5,478 bases of DNA, taken from NCBI GenBank assembly GCA_030430125.1, contig JAUIGA010000231.1, positions 1-5,478 of the forward strand, written 5' to 3'. The DNA comes from Chloroflexia bacterium. GTDB lineage: Bacteria; Chloroflexota; Chloroflexia; Thermomicrobiales; UBA6265. The notes under the pieces were generated by a model, which saw only the letters and a list, made by a program, of their open reading frames with translations, made no database searches and had not been told where the DNA came from. Positions 5,168 to 5,478 of this stretch are shown here, in pieces. The number at the start of each line of letters is the position of its first letter. The first letter of the stretch is position 1. The translations under genes were made by a program, and so were the position numbers.

Positions 5168-5478
5168 ATGACGACACACTCCCGGCGGTTCCGGTTCGGT
5201 GTCCAGGTCGCGAAGACACGACCAGCGAGTGAATGGCGCGAGGTCGCCAGCAAGGCGGAGGTGCTCGGGTACGACATCTTCCTGATGCCGGATCACCTCG
5301 GCGGGCAGCTCGCGATCGGCCCGGCGCTGGCGGTAGTCGCTGCGGCGACATCCACGATCCGCATCGGCACGCTGGTCTGGCAGAACGACTGGCGCCACCC
5401 AACCCTCCTCGCCAAGGAGGCGTACACCCTCGACGTGCTTTCGGAGGGGCGGTTCGAGCTGGGCATCGGGGCAGGCGG
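5168..5478 (+). CDS. LLM-class F420-dependent oxidoreductase (N-terminal part, cut by window edge)
   Basis: The first 103 codons of a luciferase-like (bacterial luciferase family) oxidoreductase are present, with no stop before the window ends. It opens with RFRFGVQ (7-13), followed by a helix WREVASKAEVLGYDIFLMPD and then DHLGGQLAIGPALA (42-55). Further on are IRIGTLVWQNDWRHPTLLAKEA (64-85) and LSEGRFELGIGAGG (91-104, the last residue inferred from a partial codon). This pattern matches the group annotated in actinobacteria as probable F420-dependent oxidoreductases of the MSMEG_2516 type (TIGR03621). Such proteins are TIM-barrel enzymes that use reduced F420 or FMN; the substrate is unknown. 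The start is supported by AGGAG at 5155-5159. It has its own 212-base upstream spacer, so an operon with the nucleotidyltransferase is not evident. An FMN-dependent monooxygenase is the alternative. Confidence 0.88.
   Translation, partial: MTTHSRRFRFGVQVAKTRPASEWREVASKAEVLGYDIFLMPDHLGGQLAIGPALAVVAAATSTIRIGTLVWQNDWRHPTLLAKEAYTLDVLSEGRFELGIGAG

Overview
The window is a GC-rich bacterial segment with five protein-coding genes: three in tandem on the minus strand on the left, and two on the plus strand on the right. High GC, GTG starts, a probable F420-dependent luciferase-like oxidoreductase and short CGTAGGGG-type hairpin repeats between genes fit a Chloroflexota (Thermomicrobia-like) or actinobacterial genome. 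Chloroflexota is my preference, but it is an inference from style only, since no rRNA or other marker gene is present.

Left and centre (1-3729, minus strand, read right to left): three tandem paralogues of about 400 residues (3729-2500, 2442-1228, and 1145 running off the left edge). Each is a fusion of two GNAT acetyltransferase-like halves. The N-terminal half has lost a recognisable acetyl-CoA loop. The C-terminal half keeps the RimJ/RimL-type R-x-x-G-x-G loop. A proline- and glycine-rich linker, strongly conserved between copies, joins the halves. Gaps of 57 and 82 bases and the shared strand suggest one operon built by repeated duplication. The two right-hand copies look closest to each other. 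Further copies may lie beyond the left edge.

Middle intergenic region (3730-4106): a 377-base divergent promoter region without a convincing gene. It holds a plausible pair of overlapping, outward-facing promoters around a TATAC core at 4044-4051. A perfect 8-bp inverted repeat lies at 3900-3921, inside what would be a leader of about 300 bases for the acetyltransferase operon.

Right (4107-5478, plus strand): an AadA-like nucleotidyltransferase (aminoglycoside adenylyltransferase type) with an excellent AGGAGG ribosome binding site before a GTG start. A 212-base spacer carrying hairpin repeats follows. The last gene is the start of an LLM-class, probably F420-dependent, oxidoreductase that runs off the right edge.

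How they may work together: the acetyltransferase-like trio and the nucleotidyltransferase are divergently arranged around one control region, and both families modify small molecules such as aminoglycosides. A shared role in detoxification or metabolite modification is possible but unproven. No CRISPR array, phage gene, transposase, tRNA or rRNA was seen. The most unusual item is the tandem array of pseudo-GNAT/GNAT fusions with its conserved linker. Second is a dispersed hairpin repeat, one copy of which supplies the stop codon of an acetyltransferase gene.
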